In this document: positions 22,907 through 34,302 of the stretch, in pieces
Layout: each line of letters opens with the position of its first letter
Position numbering within the stretch: the stretch's first letter is position 1
From: Collybia mongolica
Taxonomy: Eukaryota; Basidiomycota; Agaricomycetes; Agaricales; Clitocybaceae
Assembly (NCBI GenBank): GCA_013420905.1
Contig: JAAXNY010000011.1
Coordinates: forward strand, 1,116,001-1,180,000
Direction of reading: 5' to 3'
Length of the DNA: 64,000 bases
Program-made: the position numbers and the translations under genes
The notes under the pieces: model-generated
Databases searched by the model: none
Told to the model about the DNA's origin: nothing
Seen by the model: the letters and a program-made list of their open reading frames with translations, nothing else

Positions 22907-23746
22907 TTAGTGTGATTGCAAGTTTGCTCGCCTATCACAACATGACTATCACACATATGGACATAGAGTTGAATAGACTCACTGCCTGAGTGTATCATAT
23001 AGGAATTTATAGCTTCTAAGGTTCCCTTTCAGTCGTCTGATATCGAGGCTGTACGTATCGTCCAGCCGGTCCAACCGTGTCAACTCGACGGAAAACCGGA
23101 CTTCATCTCCAGGTTCTTCGGAGCGACCCCCATACGCAACGCCTTGGGTAGGCGAACGGCTGATGATCTCTATGTCTGAGTCGGAGGTTGAAGAGTCATT
23201 TGAGTTGGTAGCGGCTGGAGGTAACGGCACATTGGCTGCTTTGGGCGTGGTTTCGGGATCATTAAGGGCGTTCTGTGGCTCCGAGGCGCTCAGAACAGTC
23301 AGCGGTTTTATCTTCTGCGAGTGACTCACATCTCCAAGTGTGGTATCCTCTACGACCCCCACAGCCTTGAGACTTGATCGCCTCGGACGAATACATCGAT
23401 ACTTGTACTCGCTTTCCATTTGGATCTCAACCCCCATGCTCATCAACGCCTGGTCGACACGCTTCATAACCATCGGTGGTGGCTGCGTCGTAATTGTTTC
23501 CTGATCAATGGCGCCTCGATGGACGCCAAGCGCTTCTCCAGGATTTTGGATACTGTCGTCTTTGTTCATGGTAACCTTAAACCGGTCCAGGTGATAGGTG
23601 ACTCGTGGCGAGGAGGCCTCAACAGCACTATGAGCTTCGTGGTTTTGAAGAGAAAGGGCTATGTCAAACTTTGACTGCTCTGTCGGAACCGCATCTGACA
23701 TACGTATACGGATGCCCTTGTATTCCCTCCCAGAAATATACATCAC
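22907..23746 (-). CDS. stand-alone KA1-domain protein related to the Kin4-like kinase
   Basis: Exons 22983-23746 and 22907-22931 sum to 789 nt, 262 residues. The middle reads GVHRGAIDQETITTQPPP and SEYKYRCIR. The end reads GDEVRFSVELTRLDRLDDT, YSLDIRRLKGNLRSYKFLYD and RQRANLQSH. These blocks closely match the C-terminus of the kinase at 51452-55302, including the last intron in the same codon (CA/G) and an almost identical terminal peptide (RQRADLQR there). No kinase domain is present. KA1 domains bind acidic phospholipids or the kinase domain itself, so a free copy could act as a decoy. That role is inference. The first exon(s) might extend further upstream. Confidence 0.78.
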
Positions 23747-24024
23747 CTGGTTGGTGTCTGATCGAGGCTGTTGCCAACTCGTCCGTGAAAATCGCAGATA
23801 CCTGAGTATTTTAAGTGGGTTAAGGATGTGTCAAAGTAAAATTTGTGTATGGTAGGCTCCTTAACGCTCATACCGATGTTTAAATTAATAAAATTGAGGT
23901 GAGCCCTGCTCAATTGAAGAGAAACGAGGAAATTGCTGAAGAAATTACCTCCCACACCCCGGCCTTAATCTCGTGATGATATCACGTGTGGTTTGATTTC
24001 TGGGCCTCCTTGATCTTCTGTTCT
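23747..24024. other. intergenic region
   Basis: No feature recognised apart from the palindrome ATCACGTG near 23980. Confidence 0.4.
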
Positions 24025-24557
24025 TCATTCTGACTCTCGAATGCGTATCTGATGTCGGAGCAAAGCACTAGAATTGCTTTCCTGTAGGATGTGGGGCAGG
24101 TCCCCTATGCTTGAAGGAAACTTAACAAAGGGAGACTGTCCGGAATTTTGGGCTGCCATCAGTCTCTTCCACTCGCAATTTGTGGTCAACGTTTCCGTAA
24201 AAGCCCGGTCTAACCCTTTATTCCCGCCCAACAGAATTGGAATATCAAGACTGGTTAAGGGCGTTAAAGCGGGATACGGGTTTGTGCCAAATACGATCAT
24301 TCGAGTCAGACCATAGACCTCGCAGACGAAGTCACTGATATCATCAATCAATCAATCACATAACGAAACCCCTCGGCGTAAGTAATGATTGCACCCAACA
24401 CTTTCAGCTTTACTGTGTTCGTGAGCCCAGAGCGGAAGACTGACTCCATTATCGAGCGTTCCCTCAGCTGAATGGATTTATGCATCGAAAACATTTCCAC
24501 GTATGGCGGCGGCCTCAGCAGGATCATCTGTCCAACGTGACTTCTTTTCCCATACAT
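24025..24557 (-). pseudogene. uncharacterised ORF split by a tetranucleotide repeat
   Basis: Two minus-strand ORFs overlap at 24348-24351. The first (24557-24348) ends ...YAEGFRYVID-stop inside a GATT repeat. The second continues in another frame as DDISDFVCEVYGLTRMIVFG. Removing two GATT units (8 bp) would keep one frame across the joint, so the frame was probably lost by repeat expansion. A GT..AG pair exists there but would give an impossible 25-bp intron. The product family is unknown to me. Confidence 0.45.
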
Positions 24558-24738
24558 CCCATGCCCGACTTGCCGCTAAGGGGGGGCCTGGCCTATAAAA
24601 GCGCAATAGTTTTGTCGGATAATATCCATCGTACTCCCACTTCGACGTGCATCAGGTATCGCACTTCCCTTTTACCTATTCACGATAGTAATGCTGACTT
24701 CTTCGATTAAGACCAAGGCTTTATAACCATTTTCGAAC

Positions 24739-25521
24739 ATGCGTTATTCGAGTATTATCAGACTATCTGTATCTGCTATTCTAGCCACAAGGGTTTTCAG
24801 TGCCCCACCCTCCCACCAAATTATTCAAGCTTCCGTATCTCGCGCTTCTGCTGCAACGGCGGAACTTTCTCCCCACTCTATCACCGTTGACCACAAGAAC
24901 CATGCATGGGAAGGCAAGAATTGGCACTACCGTGTTACTAATTCTGTAACGGGGAAACAGGAGGAATTCACTATTTACGTTGTCGACACCCAGTTCGGTG
25001 ACGAACATAGCGGCATTACCACTGTGAGCTCGAGGGACTCTCAGCTCGCACGAGTGAAGCGCGACTTGTGGGTCTGCACCTGGGCATACGGTTGTGGTGC
25101 TAATCCTGTCGAATATGCTGGCGTGGTCACAGCAGCCCAGTCGCTTGCCGTAGGCAACGCAATCAACGACCGCCTGCGCGCCAACACCAACGAGTTGATG
25201 AAACGCATGTTCGACGGTCTAGTCGTTGGGATGTCCATCGCTATCAACAATGGCACCAATCTGTTCTACGTCACGAACAAGATGCTCCATCGCCAGAACG
25301 ATACCGATATATGTGTAGTCAACGGGGATTGGACGTCGACGGTGAATTTCTTGAAGGCAGATATCGATTTTCTGGCGACGGCGAGCCAGAGCGGAGACTT
25401 TTATCCGAAAACTTATGACCATTATTCTCATGAGGAAGAGGGCATTGCTGAGGGGAAACATCTGCGTCACGCTACGAAGATATCTGCCAACTCTAGCAGC
25501 TTCAACCCTCTGGAATGCTAG
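24739..25521 (+). CDS. secreted protein of unknown function
   Basis: Intronless, 260 codons. Signal peptide MRYSSIIRLSVSAILATRVFSAP. A dibasic KR lies just before LWVCTWAYGCGANPVEYAGV (about residue 110), so the precursor may be cut by a Kex2-type protease into an N-terminal part and a part of about 150 residues. The latter has a hydrophobic helix-like segment (VTAAQSLAVGNAI, LVVGMSIAI), few cysteines and a final cysteine. No family recognised. It lies just outside the left edge of IR2 and has no copy at the right edge. Confidence 0.75.
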   Translation: MRYSSIIRLSVSAILATRVFSAPPSHQIIQASVSRASAATAELSPHSITVDHKNHAWEGKNWHYRVTNSVTGKQEEFTIYVVDTQFGDEHSGITTVSSRDSQLARVKRDLWVCTWAYGCGANPVEYAGVVTAAQSLAVGNAINDRLRANTNELMKRMFDGLVVGMSIAINNGTNLFYVTNKMLHRQNDTDICVVNGDWTSTVNFLKADIDFLATASQSGDFYPKTYDHYSHEEEGIAEGKHLRHATKISANSSSFNPLEC

Positions 25522-25786
25522 TCATGCTCGCGTCGTCTAAATAATTCTTTTGAGAAATTAAGAACAGTTTCAGAATATTAGCTAGGCGGACATGAATTTC
25601 TGGATTGGGAGTTTCCTCTGAAATGATTATGTGATCGAGAGAGTTGTGCTTTTCACAGTTGAAAGGGGGAATCTGAGTATCATTCCGGTTACGTACAGGT
25701 GGATGTGGTTGCGGCGAAGATGATTCCTTGACAAAGCATTTAGGCATTCTTCAGAATACTTTCAGATGACTCCCAAGACAAGGATA
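25522..25786. other. flank between the secreted-protein gene and inverted repeat 2
   Basis: No gene recognised. The unique sequence ends at about 25787, where the palindrome arm begins. Confidence 0.5.
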
Positions 25787-26149
25787 TATCACTTACTAAG
25801 GTATACAGTCTGCCCTGAAATCATGAAGCTACATCGGGATGAGATCCATCTCCATAGTAAGTATTATCGTGTGTGAAAGTCTCTTCTCCCAAGCAAAGCT
25901 GAGCCTATCCCAAGTCATGAAGTCGCGTCATTTTCACTAGCATACCTAGACTACGTCCCACGTCATTCTGAACATTCCCTTCCCCAGGTCCGTTCAATAA
26001 TTCCCACGTTTGATCGTCCATTTCGTCCTCCATCCTGCCCCAAACAGATTGTATTGCACCCGGATGGTTGAAAGACGCAAGAACGAAGCAAACGGGAAAG
26101 CCTAGTGAAGATGAGATGGTTAACCAGATGAAACGAATCATCAACATAC

Positions 26150-26162
26150 ATAGTCCACTGAT
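26150..26162 (+). repeat. target-site duplication, 5' copy
   Basis: ATAGTCCACTGAT, repeated at 30599-30611 on the far side of the LINE. The uninterrupted sequence is present once, inverted, at about 38755-38768 in the right arm. Confidence 0.9.
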
Positions 26163-29100
26163 CGCCTCCCCTCGCCACTTGTCCCGCCACCCCGACAGCC
26201 CTCACCCACTCTCCCACCCTTCTCTCCACCCAGACCGCACCACTTCACGCCCGGCCCCCCCCCCAACATCCCCACGAATTGATGATTAAAGCCCCCGCCA
26301 CCCATCCCACACTCCTTCGCATCTGGCAACAGAACGTCCGGAAATCAACTGTCGCCCAACAATACGTCATCGGTGTCGCCGACCCCCGTGAATGGGATAT
26401 TATCGCAATCCAAGAGCCCTGCCTAGACCACTTTCACAACACACATGCTTCACCCTACTGGCGAGTCGTCTATCCTCACAACCACACTGCTAATTCCGCG
26501 GCCAAAATCCGCCCACGCTCAGTCCTCCTTATCAACACCAACATTGACACAGAAGCCTACTCCACACTCCCAGTTCCTTCCCCAGACATAACAGCCATTA
26601 AATTCCGCACCGAAGCCGGCTCCCTAGCCATCTTCAACATCTACAATGACTGTAATCACAATGTTACCCTGGAAACGCTTAAGAACTTCCTCCCCTCCCT
26701 CGGACTCTCCCGCAACGGCACTGAACACATGCTATGGCTAGGTGACTTCAATAGACACCACCCCCTTTGGGAATCCTCCGAAAACCGTCACCTCAACTCA
26801 TCTGAAGATCAAGTACAGCCCCTCCTCGACCTCTTAAAAGACTACGATATGGACCTGGCCCTCCCCCCCAACCTCCCCACCTACTTCTCCTACCGCGGCA
26901 GATGGACACGCCCCGACAATGTCTGGTTCTCTTCCTACGACCCCGACCTCCTCATCTCTTGCGACACACGAACGGATATCCTCCCCCCCCTCACGGACCA
27001 CATCCCCATCCACACCACCCTCAACCTCCCCATCTCCAGACCACCAGCCCCCCCCGCTTACAACTTCCACAATGTCAACTGGGAAGAATTCTCCTCAACC
27101 CTCGAACGCAAACTCAATACCATTTCCCCCGCAACCATAATCCCTAACGAAGGTGCATTCCTTACCACAGTTGACGCGCTCACCACCGCCATTCAGAACA
27201 CAATCTCCCAACACGTCCCCCTCCGCAATCCCTCACCCTTCTCCAAACGTTGGTGGACTGCCGAAATCGCCAGTCTCGTCAAACAGAAAAATAAACTCAG
27301 CAACCAGGTCAAGCGCTTCTCGCACATAACTAACCACCTCTCCCTAGCAGCCCACAGACGTATCTCCAACAAACTGGCCGCTACGATTCAAGAGACCAAA
27401 AAATCCCATTTCGTCAATTGGCTCGAAGGAGCTACTTACAGGGACATCTACGTTGCCAATAAATATGTGACTGACGAACCTTCCGACAGATCCTGTGCCC
27501 GCATACCCGACCTCAAAGCTGACACCAACGACCCCCCCACGCTGGCAACTTCCAACCAAGAGAAAGCCAAACTTCTCGCTGAGTCCTTCTTCCCTCCGCC
27601 TCCCCCCACCCCCTCCGTCCCACCCAACTTTACCTATCCCAAACCCCTCCCTGATATAGCTTACTTCTCACATCACCGAATTAAAGAGGCCATTTCCCAG
27701 CTCCACCCCCACAAAGCCCCAGGCCCCGACGGAATCCCCAACATTGTACTCAAGAAATGCGAACCGATCCTCCTCAACCACCTCCATTACATCTACAGAG
27801 CGGTTCTCGAACTCAACGTCTACCACCCCTGCTGGCTGCAATCCACAACACTCGTGCTCAGGAAAGGTGGCAAGCCAGCCTACAACGTCGCCAAAGCCTA
27901 CCGGCCAATCGGCCTCCTCGATACCATAGGCAAGCTCTTCTCCTCCCTTCTCGCAGCTGAACTCTCCCATCTAGCTGAAAAACACAACCTTCTTCCCCCA
28001 ACACAATTTGGGGGCCGCTCAGGTAGAAACACCTCCGACGCCCTCCACGTCATGACATACAAAATCAAAGAAGCTTGGCGTAACAAAAAGGTAGCCGTCT
28101 CACTCTTCCTTGACGTCCAAGGAGCCTTCCCCAACACGGTGAAAGAACGCCTCATCCACAACATGAAAGCCAAAGGCGTCCCAGTATGTATCACTAACGT
28201 CGTTAATCTAATGCTCACCGGGCGCTCCACGCGCCTAATGTTCGATGACTACCTCTCAGACTTCTTCCACGTTAACAATGGGACCACCCAGGGCTGCCCC
28301 TTTTCCATGCTGGCGTATGCTTTCTACAACTCTCCCCTCTTCACCATCTGCTTTCGCAAGCACGAAATCACCATTGGCTTTGTGGATGACTGCACCCTCC
28401 TCGTCATAGCCTCCACCCTCAAGATCGCACACGAATACATCAAAAACCTCATGGAACGCCACAACGGCGGGTTTGATTGGTCTCTCTCCCATAACTCCCC
28501 CTTCGAACTATCCAAAGTTGCGCTAATGAACCACCCCCGCACTACTAACGACATCATCCCACAGGACCTAGTCCTTTCCCGCTCCAACCCCAATGGAACA
28601 GTCACCACACAAACCATCAAAACCGTAACGGAATACAAAATCCTGGGAGTCACAATTGACCCAAAACTCAAATGGACCAAGCATCAAGACAAAGTAGTCG
28701 CAAGCGCTACATACTGGACCTCTCAAATAACCCGCCTCTCCCGCCTCTCCGGTGGCCTTTCTGCAAAAAACATGAGGCAGCTCTACAATACGGTTGCAAT
28801 CCCTGCTTTCACATACGCTGCTGACGTTTGGTACACAGGCATCTCGACCCCCTCCCCAGGCTCCAAACGCTCCGGTTCTATCTCAGTAACTAGAAAGCTA
28901 GCCTCAATTCAACGTAACATGGCCAAAACCATCACAGGCTCCTTACGCACGGCCGCAGGCGATGCCCTAGACGTTCACGCAAACCTCCTCCCCATTGACC
29001 TCCTCTTCCACAAAGTCCTATTCCGAGCTACACTACGCCTAGCCTCTCTCCCCCCCACCCACCCCCTTCACCCTCTCGTTAAAAGAGCCGCTTCCCGCCG

Positions 29101-30599
29101 CACAAAACGCCACTGCTCCCCGCTTAACAACCTCTTCCACCTCTACGACATAACCCCCTCTCTGGTTGAAACCATCCTCCCCACCCGCCTCTCACCCAAC
29201 TACACCCCCCCCTTCACTATACACATCCCCGGCGACAAAACAAACCCGCGGCCCTTCAACAGGCCACCCTCGCTCATGCCACCTCTCCAATCTCCGTTTA
29301 TTGTGACGGCTCCGGCCTCGACGGCAATGTAGGCGCCTCAGCCGTCCTCTACAAAAATGGCATCGAAACAGCCCACCTCACCTACCACCTCGGGCCAACC
29401 TCCATCCACACGGTTTACGAAGGTGAACTAGTTGGCCTCACACTAGCCTTACATCTCCTGAACTCCACTAATATACTCTCAACTAAACCCATCATCATCG
29501 GCTCCGACAGCCACGCCTCTCTCAAAGCCACCCAAAACCAAAGACCACACCCAGCCCATTACATACTCGATATAATTCACAACCAAGCCAAACGCCTACA
29601 TAAACACCAACGCGCCCTCCACACCTCCTCCTCTCGCCCTCCCCTCCAACTCCACTGGACCCCCGGCCACGTTAACTTTGCGCCAAACGAACGCGCCGAC
29701 GCCCTAGCCAGAGATGCGGCCACCGGCCTCACTAGCCCCCCAAACTCTCTCCCCCCGTACCTTAGAAAGAACCCCCTCCCTGCAAGCATCCCAGCCCTTC
29801 GCCAACACCACCTCATCACCCTCAGCAAAACCTGGAAATCCAGGTGGAAAACCTCCCCACGCTACCGCCGTATACATCAAATCGACCCCTCCCTCCCCTC
29901 CAAACGCTACCTCCAACTAATCACCAACTTAGACCGCCCAAGAGCTTCCATCCTCTCTCAACTGCGCACCGGACATATCCCGCTTAATCATTACCTAGCT
30001 CGCATTGGCAAAGCCCCCTCACCCGCATGCCCTCACTGCCCAGAAAACATCCCAGAAACAATCCACCATTTCCTATTCGTCTGCCCTCACTATCATCTCG
30101 CGCGACACCACATGCGCGTCAAACTCAAGCGCAACGCTGATGTCCTCCCTTTCCTCCTCTCAGACCCCCGAGCGTCCAAATCCTTACTAGCTTTCATATT
30201 CTCCACCCACCGATTCACACACCCGCCCCCTCCGCCTCCCCCTCCTCCACCCCCACACCCCCCACCAACCACCACCCTAATCACGCGCACCCGCCTCCTC
30301 CTAGCACAAGTCTAAACGACCCGCCATCTTCTCCTTACCTTCCCCTCCCGCTCGCGGGACAGTTGCTCACCACATTAGCCACACATAGTCATCATTTGGG
30401 TAGTATTGGGGAGTGGAACTTAAAACTCGGTTTGGAATCCGAGGGTCGTTCTTTCTCCGCGTACGCGGGGGGACGCTCCACCTTCCAGCTCTCGTAGATT
30501 TTCCCCTTTCCTACTTCCCTAGTGTAAATGAAATGTCCAACATAAGGGCACAGCCCTTCTCGGACAATAAATAGGATTCAATAATAATAATAATAATAA
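26163..30599 (+). mobile_element. 5'-truncated LINE with APE endonuclease, RT and RNase H
   Basis: 4437 bp, flanked by a 12-13 bp target-site duplication and ending in a (TAA)n tail at about 30580-30599. The empty site is preserved in the other palindrome arm, so both ends are exact. Only about 120 bp precede the ORF2 start. They include the Pro-rich end of an upstream frame that stops at 26287-26289 and overlaps the ORF2 start, so nearly all of ORF1 is missing. Composition is C-rich with CG dinucleotides retained, as expected of a young copy. Confidence 0.93.
26279..30315 (+). pseudogene. LINE ORF2 protein, frameshifted before RNase H
   Basis: The first reading frame, 26279-29332 (1017 residues), encodes an APE-type endonuclease (IQEPCLD, GDFNRHHPLWE) and a reverse transcriptase. 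RT signatures are HKAPGPDGIPN, YRPIGLLDTIGK, FLDVQGAFPNT, GTTQGCPFS and the catalytic FVDD, followed by the LGVTIDPKLKWTKH thumb region. RNase H continues in the -1 (or +2) frame from about 29290 to the stop at 30313-30315: VYCDGSG, YEGELVGL, GSDSHASL, HWTPGHVNF-x-NERADALAR. A CPHC...H...C cluster and a Pro-rich tail follow. The shift falls between about 29240 and 29295. Unless the element uses recoding, this copy cannot make a complete protein. Confidence 0.88.
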
Positions 30600-30611
30600 T
30601 AGTCCACTGAT
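30599..30611 (+). repeat. target-site duplication, 3' copy
   Basis: ATAGTCCACTGAT directly after the TAA repeats. The first one or two bases could equally belong to the tail. Confidence 0.9.
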
Positions 30612-31290
30612 ACTCTGTTCACGCTCCAGCAATGGGGATGGGCGTTTCTCATCCCGCTCAACACCATCGGGCACATGGTCCGGCAAGATATCTCCCAACC
30701 GATATAGTCTTTGACATGCAGGGCAGACACGGCTCGTTGCTCGACTTTTATTGTACCAAAGGATCTTCGAATAATTTGAATCGATCTAGGAACGAAGCAA
30801 AAAGAAGATGTACACGCACCAAGGCAGTTTCCTCTGGCAGTATCGTGCACAACATTTCAAGGATCCCTTCCTGAGCGAACTTGGCACATAATGGTATCTC
30901 CGGAGGATATGAAAACAATCATGGAAGGGAAGTGAGGATAAGACTTACATCAAGTACAGGTGGTTGAGCGAAAAATTTAGATGTTAGGAAAGCGAGAGTA
31001 TCACGAACCCAAGATCCATTTCCTGGGTCATGAATAAATAGAAATAGTGGCACAAAGGATCCGTGGGATGTTTAGGATCATCTTTCTTCACCAAGGGATT
31101 GGAATTTTTGCCGGGAAAAATTGTGTCATAACAATCAGGACATGTTGGCAATTGGTAGGGCGAGAGTGTCTGAGATGTACTTGGATCGTGGTTCGCCGAC
31201 CTTTGCAGGGCAACCTGACTCGAGTGAAGGGCAGGGATTCTTCCTCCTATGACCGTTCCCTTGGGGTTTTCCCTTTCTCCTGGCGTTGAA

Positions 31291-32084
31291 TGGTTCGGGC
31301 ATGATAAACGAGGACAGGCCTTTGAAGTCGCGTTAATAGCCTGAAGATAGTGAGCGGTCGTAAGTATAATCAACCACAACGCGTGCGATCACGTTTTGCA
31401 TGACCGCGATGATCGGCATTTTCCGCGCCCAACAACTCGACAACATTGACACCTTTCGAGTCTTTTCTTGATCTAAATCCAACACTGACAGGCGTCCAGA
31501 ATAGTTCACCTCGTCGAAGGAATATCCACACGCTCAGGAAATTTACTAAGGTATTGCGAATATCTTCTTGGGAGGGCTCACCTCTCATTAGGAAGAACTT
31601 GCCATGGCGCGCTCAGGTTTTCTCTGAATCTTTCTGGGCCCCACGCTGCTTCACTTGTGAATTTGTTCTCGATGCCATAAGGTTGCGCACGAAATGGGGC
31701 ATCTGCCAACCTTGTAAACATTTCCAACCTGATATGCCAAAGATGAGATTGTCGTGAACGTGATGCGAGCTTTGGCCTTTTCTGCCGTCAAACTGTTCCA
31801 GACGAATCCAATATGTCCTATTTAGGTTATGAACGAGATATACTCCACCGCCACGTCGAAATTCCATACTCCAAATTATTAATATCTCTCGAGGTTCTAT
31901 GGTCTGCACCGACACATACACATATTTCCCATGGATAAGAATACATAGACAACTGGCGTAACCGGGGCTGTGAAGTACAGTCTATATGCAAGACATTTCG
32001 TCACATCACAAATATTTTGAAAGGCATGGGATCCTGGTTCCTATATAGCCCTCCTCCTCTCCAGTATACATCGCAACCGCAACG
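31291..32084. other. arm sequence with decayed ORFs between two genes
   Basis: Minus-strand ORFs at 31370-31588 and 31613-31921 have no recognised domain. The matching part of the right arm (about 37299-38061) is open in different frames, so neither copy is likely to be a conserved gene. The last 50 bp are the promoter of the membrane-protein gene (TATATAGCC near 32042). Confidence 0.45.
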
Positions 32085-33377
32085 ATGTTCTTGAGACCAC
32101 GGCACACCGACGCAGATAATATGGAGCACCAGATACTAGGTTGGCATTTCTCTCTCGAGTTCATGAGCTCATTTCACAGGTGTCTTCCAGTCGGTGGCAC
32201 CATAGGCATAGCGATCGCAGCCGCAGCCACCGTCGTTCGACTAGCCCTCAGGATTCGAAAATTTGGGTGGGACGATGCGCTTGCGTTCGCAGGTCTCCTC
32301 TGTCTTATCCTAACGGGTGTTAATGGAAAATTGTATTATTCATTGAAGGGTATGTAAATAGCTGCCGAAATCGATGTGGAAATTCGACCAACCTTCCATC
32401 AGGTGGAAGTAACATACCGCATAACCCTCGCATCGCCATGTTTTATATCTTGCCTGTCGGATTCTATCTGACTATCTGGTACGTTAGTTAATCGACAAGG
32501 CCCTTTCGGAGATTTCTAACTCAATCTCATATCCCAGGTTGTCTCGAATATCTATCCTCTTCAGCATCATTCGCTTTGGCCGGTACCAACGCCAACTATA
32601 TTACACACCAACCCTGTTCCTATTGGCAGTGTTTATCCTCGTGGCGCAAGTCTTCTGGGTATGTGAGCCCCAAGATCGGCAGATTCACTGGAAATCGAAA
32701 GTGATTCCGCAATGTATTCTCGGTAAGAGTATTGCGGTCGTACAGGTAACGAGTATGTTCCATGTCGTTTCATACAAAAGTCACCAGGAAGTTGACGTAT
32801 GTGATACAGCCGATGCCCTTGCCGATGCAGTTCTCATCGCCGTTCCCTTGATTATCACGCGCTCGCTGAAATCTTCCCATTTCATGGCGTTGCGGATTCG
32901 ATTGTCCGCCTCGTTTGCCATCGGTGGGCTGACAACTATTGTGTCAATTATCCACGCTTTTTATCTATGGCAAGATACTGAAATTTCAATCATTGTCAGT
33001 AATGCTGAGGTATATATTTTCCTTTTCTTATCATCGAGTGTTTTGCCAACATATGTGTTCGGTAGCTTGCCGTCTCACTAATCATTTGTAACTTTGTTGT
33101 CCTCGCCGCTGCCTCCCATCAATTTTGGACAAAATTCCACCCTCCGGCCACAGTAGAGACCCCACAAAAGTCGACGGTGCAGATGATGTTTGCTTCTCGA
33201 ACCAATCACTCAGAGAGTGAGATCACAGGATCTGACAGTCCAAAAGACAGGCCAAAGGGCGAGACATCTGTAGGAATTGGAACTGAACCCGCAGAAACAG
33301 CCTATGTTCACGGAGGTGTAGACAAGGATTTTGCCAACCAAGAAAGTACAGCAACGTCTTCACGCACATATGTGTAG
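32085..33377 (+). CDS. fungal rhodopsin-domain membrane protein, left copy
   Basis: Six exons (32085-32139, 32191-32349, 32403-32478, 32538-32752, 32810-33009, 33066-33377) sum to 1017 nt, 338 residues. Seven hydrophobic segments are visible, including VGGTIGIAIAAAATVV, ALAFAGLLCLILTG, IAMFYILPVGFYLTIW, LFLLAVFILVAQVFW, DALADAVLIAVPLII, FAIGGLTTIVSIIHAFYLW and LAVSLIICNFVVLAA. The layout, with an RxxxWDD motif after TM1 and a cytoplasmic Ser/Thr-rich tail, is that of the fungal rhodopsin-domain family. Its ligand is unknown. It could be a receptor; there is no retinal Lys signature I can point to. The start and six-exon plan are shared by the right copy. Confidence 0.82.
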
Positions 33378-33734
33378 CGTACTATCAGACAATTATAATG
33401 GATATCTTTTTGACATAAATTCATTCAAATCCGTTATTCGGAGTACCATTTCACCTTACCAAACCTGTATTCCCCATCTTCAAAACATGTTCTACACTAC
33501 TACAACTATATAATCACAATACACAATGATAGGCTAGACTTTATGTCACTAGCCCAGCTCCTACATCATCCACGGATAAGACTTTTCAAGCTAGTACAGT
33601 AAACGAGAGGGAAAAACATCCAAGTACGGCATGCAAGGAAAGACAACAACGAAAACATGATATATTTGGAGCAATCGAACTAATGAGTTTATTGCAGAAA
33701 CCCCATGTCCCCCCTACCTCTCTCAACGGGCTCC
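33378..33734. other. convergent 3' flanks of the membrane-protein and hydrophobin genes
   Basis: AT-rich region between two convergent stop codons. Near-identical to the matching part of the right arm. No gene. Confidence 0.5.
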
Positions 33735-34184
33735 TTAGAAGACAGCATTGATAGGATTGCAGTTGGCAACAACAGCTCCATCTTAAAAGAATGATGAGTA
33801 AGGAAGTAAAATCCGAGAAGGGGGTTAACATCACACTCACTATTGTAGTTGTCTTCGCAGCAGACAGGTTGCGAGGTGCTACGAGATGATTAATAAGTAT
33901 CCAGACAGATCAAATGAAAGGAAAAATACTAACCATGCACCACCATCAGCGGCACCAACGACAGTGATGGGGCTGCAGGTAGCACCGATATAGCCAGTGA
34001 GACCTTGAACGGCGAGACCGGCGATGGTCTCAGCGATCTTAGTACCAGCGACAGTCTGGGCCTGCTCAAGCTGGTTGCAGCAGAAGATCTTCTCGGTGTT
34101 GCACTCGTAGTCATCACCACTGGGAGCAGCAGCGACAGAGAGGGCAAGGGACGCGGTGGCGAGGATGATAACTTTGGAGAACAT
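33735..34184 (-). CDS. class I hydrophobin, left copy of pair 2
   Basis: Mirror of the gene at 35196-35645 (coordinates sum to 69380), with an identical predicted first exon and the same intron positions. Signal peptide MFSKVIILATASLALSVAAA. Transcribed away from the palindrome centre, with TATAAAA at 34302-34296. Confidence 0.93.
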
Positions 34185-34295
34185 TCTTTAGCTGAAGTGG
34201 GGGGTAGAGCGGAGAAGAAGGAGATGTAGATTTTAGTAAATGAGCGAAGTGAAGGTGATTGTTCGACTGAAGGATATCGATGCGTTTGGACGCGG

Positions 34296-34302
34296 TTTTA
34301 TA
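34296..34302 (-). promoter_or_regulatory. TATA box of hydrophobin, left copy of pair 2
   Basis: TATAAAA about 112 bp upstream of the start codon, the mirror of 35078-35084. Confidence 0.6.

Larger units (their letters stand above)
25890..31290 (-). pseudogene. left copy of the CxxC gene, split by the LINE and frameshifted
   Basis: Counterpart of the intact gene at 38062-39106. Exons 1-3 lie at about 31290-30612 and exon 4 at about 26100-25916. The LINE sits between them, at the last 12-13 bases of exon 3. Exon 1 also carries a 1-bp deletion after DPKHPT that shifts the frame. The exon-4 part still reads SVWGRMEDEMDDQTWELL. Both lesions are absent from the right copy, so this copy is dead. 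Confidence 0.8.

Noticed and set aside
24340..24360. GT..AG pair that could splice the two halves of the broken ORF
   Set aside because: The intron would be about 25 bp, far below the 47-70 bp of other introns in this window.
27668..28230. Minus-strand ORFs inside the LINE
   Set aside because: Shadows of the C-rich ORF2 coding strand.
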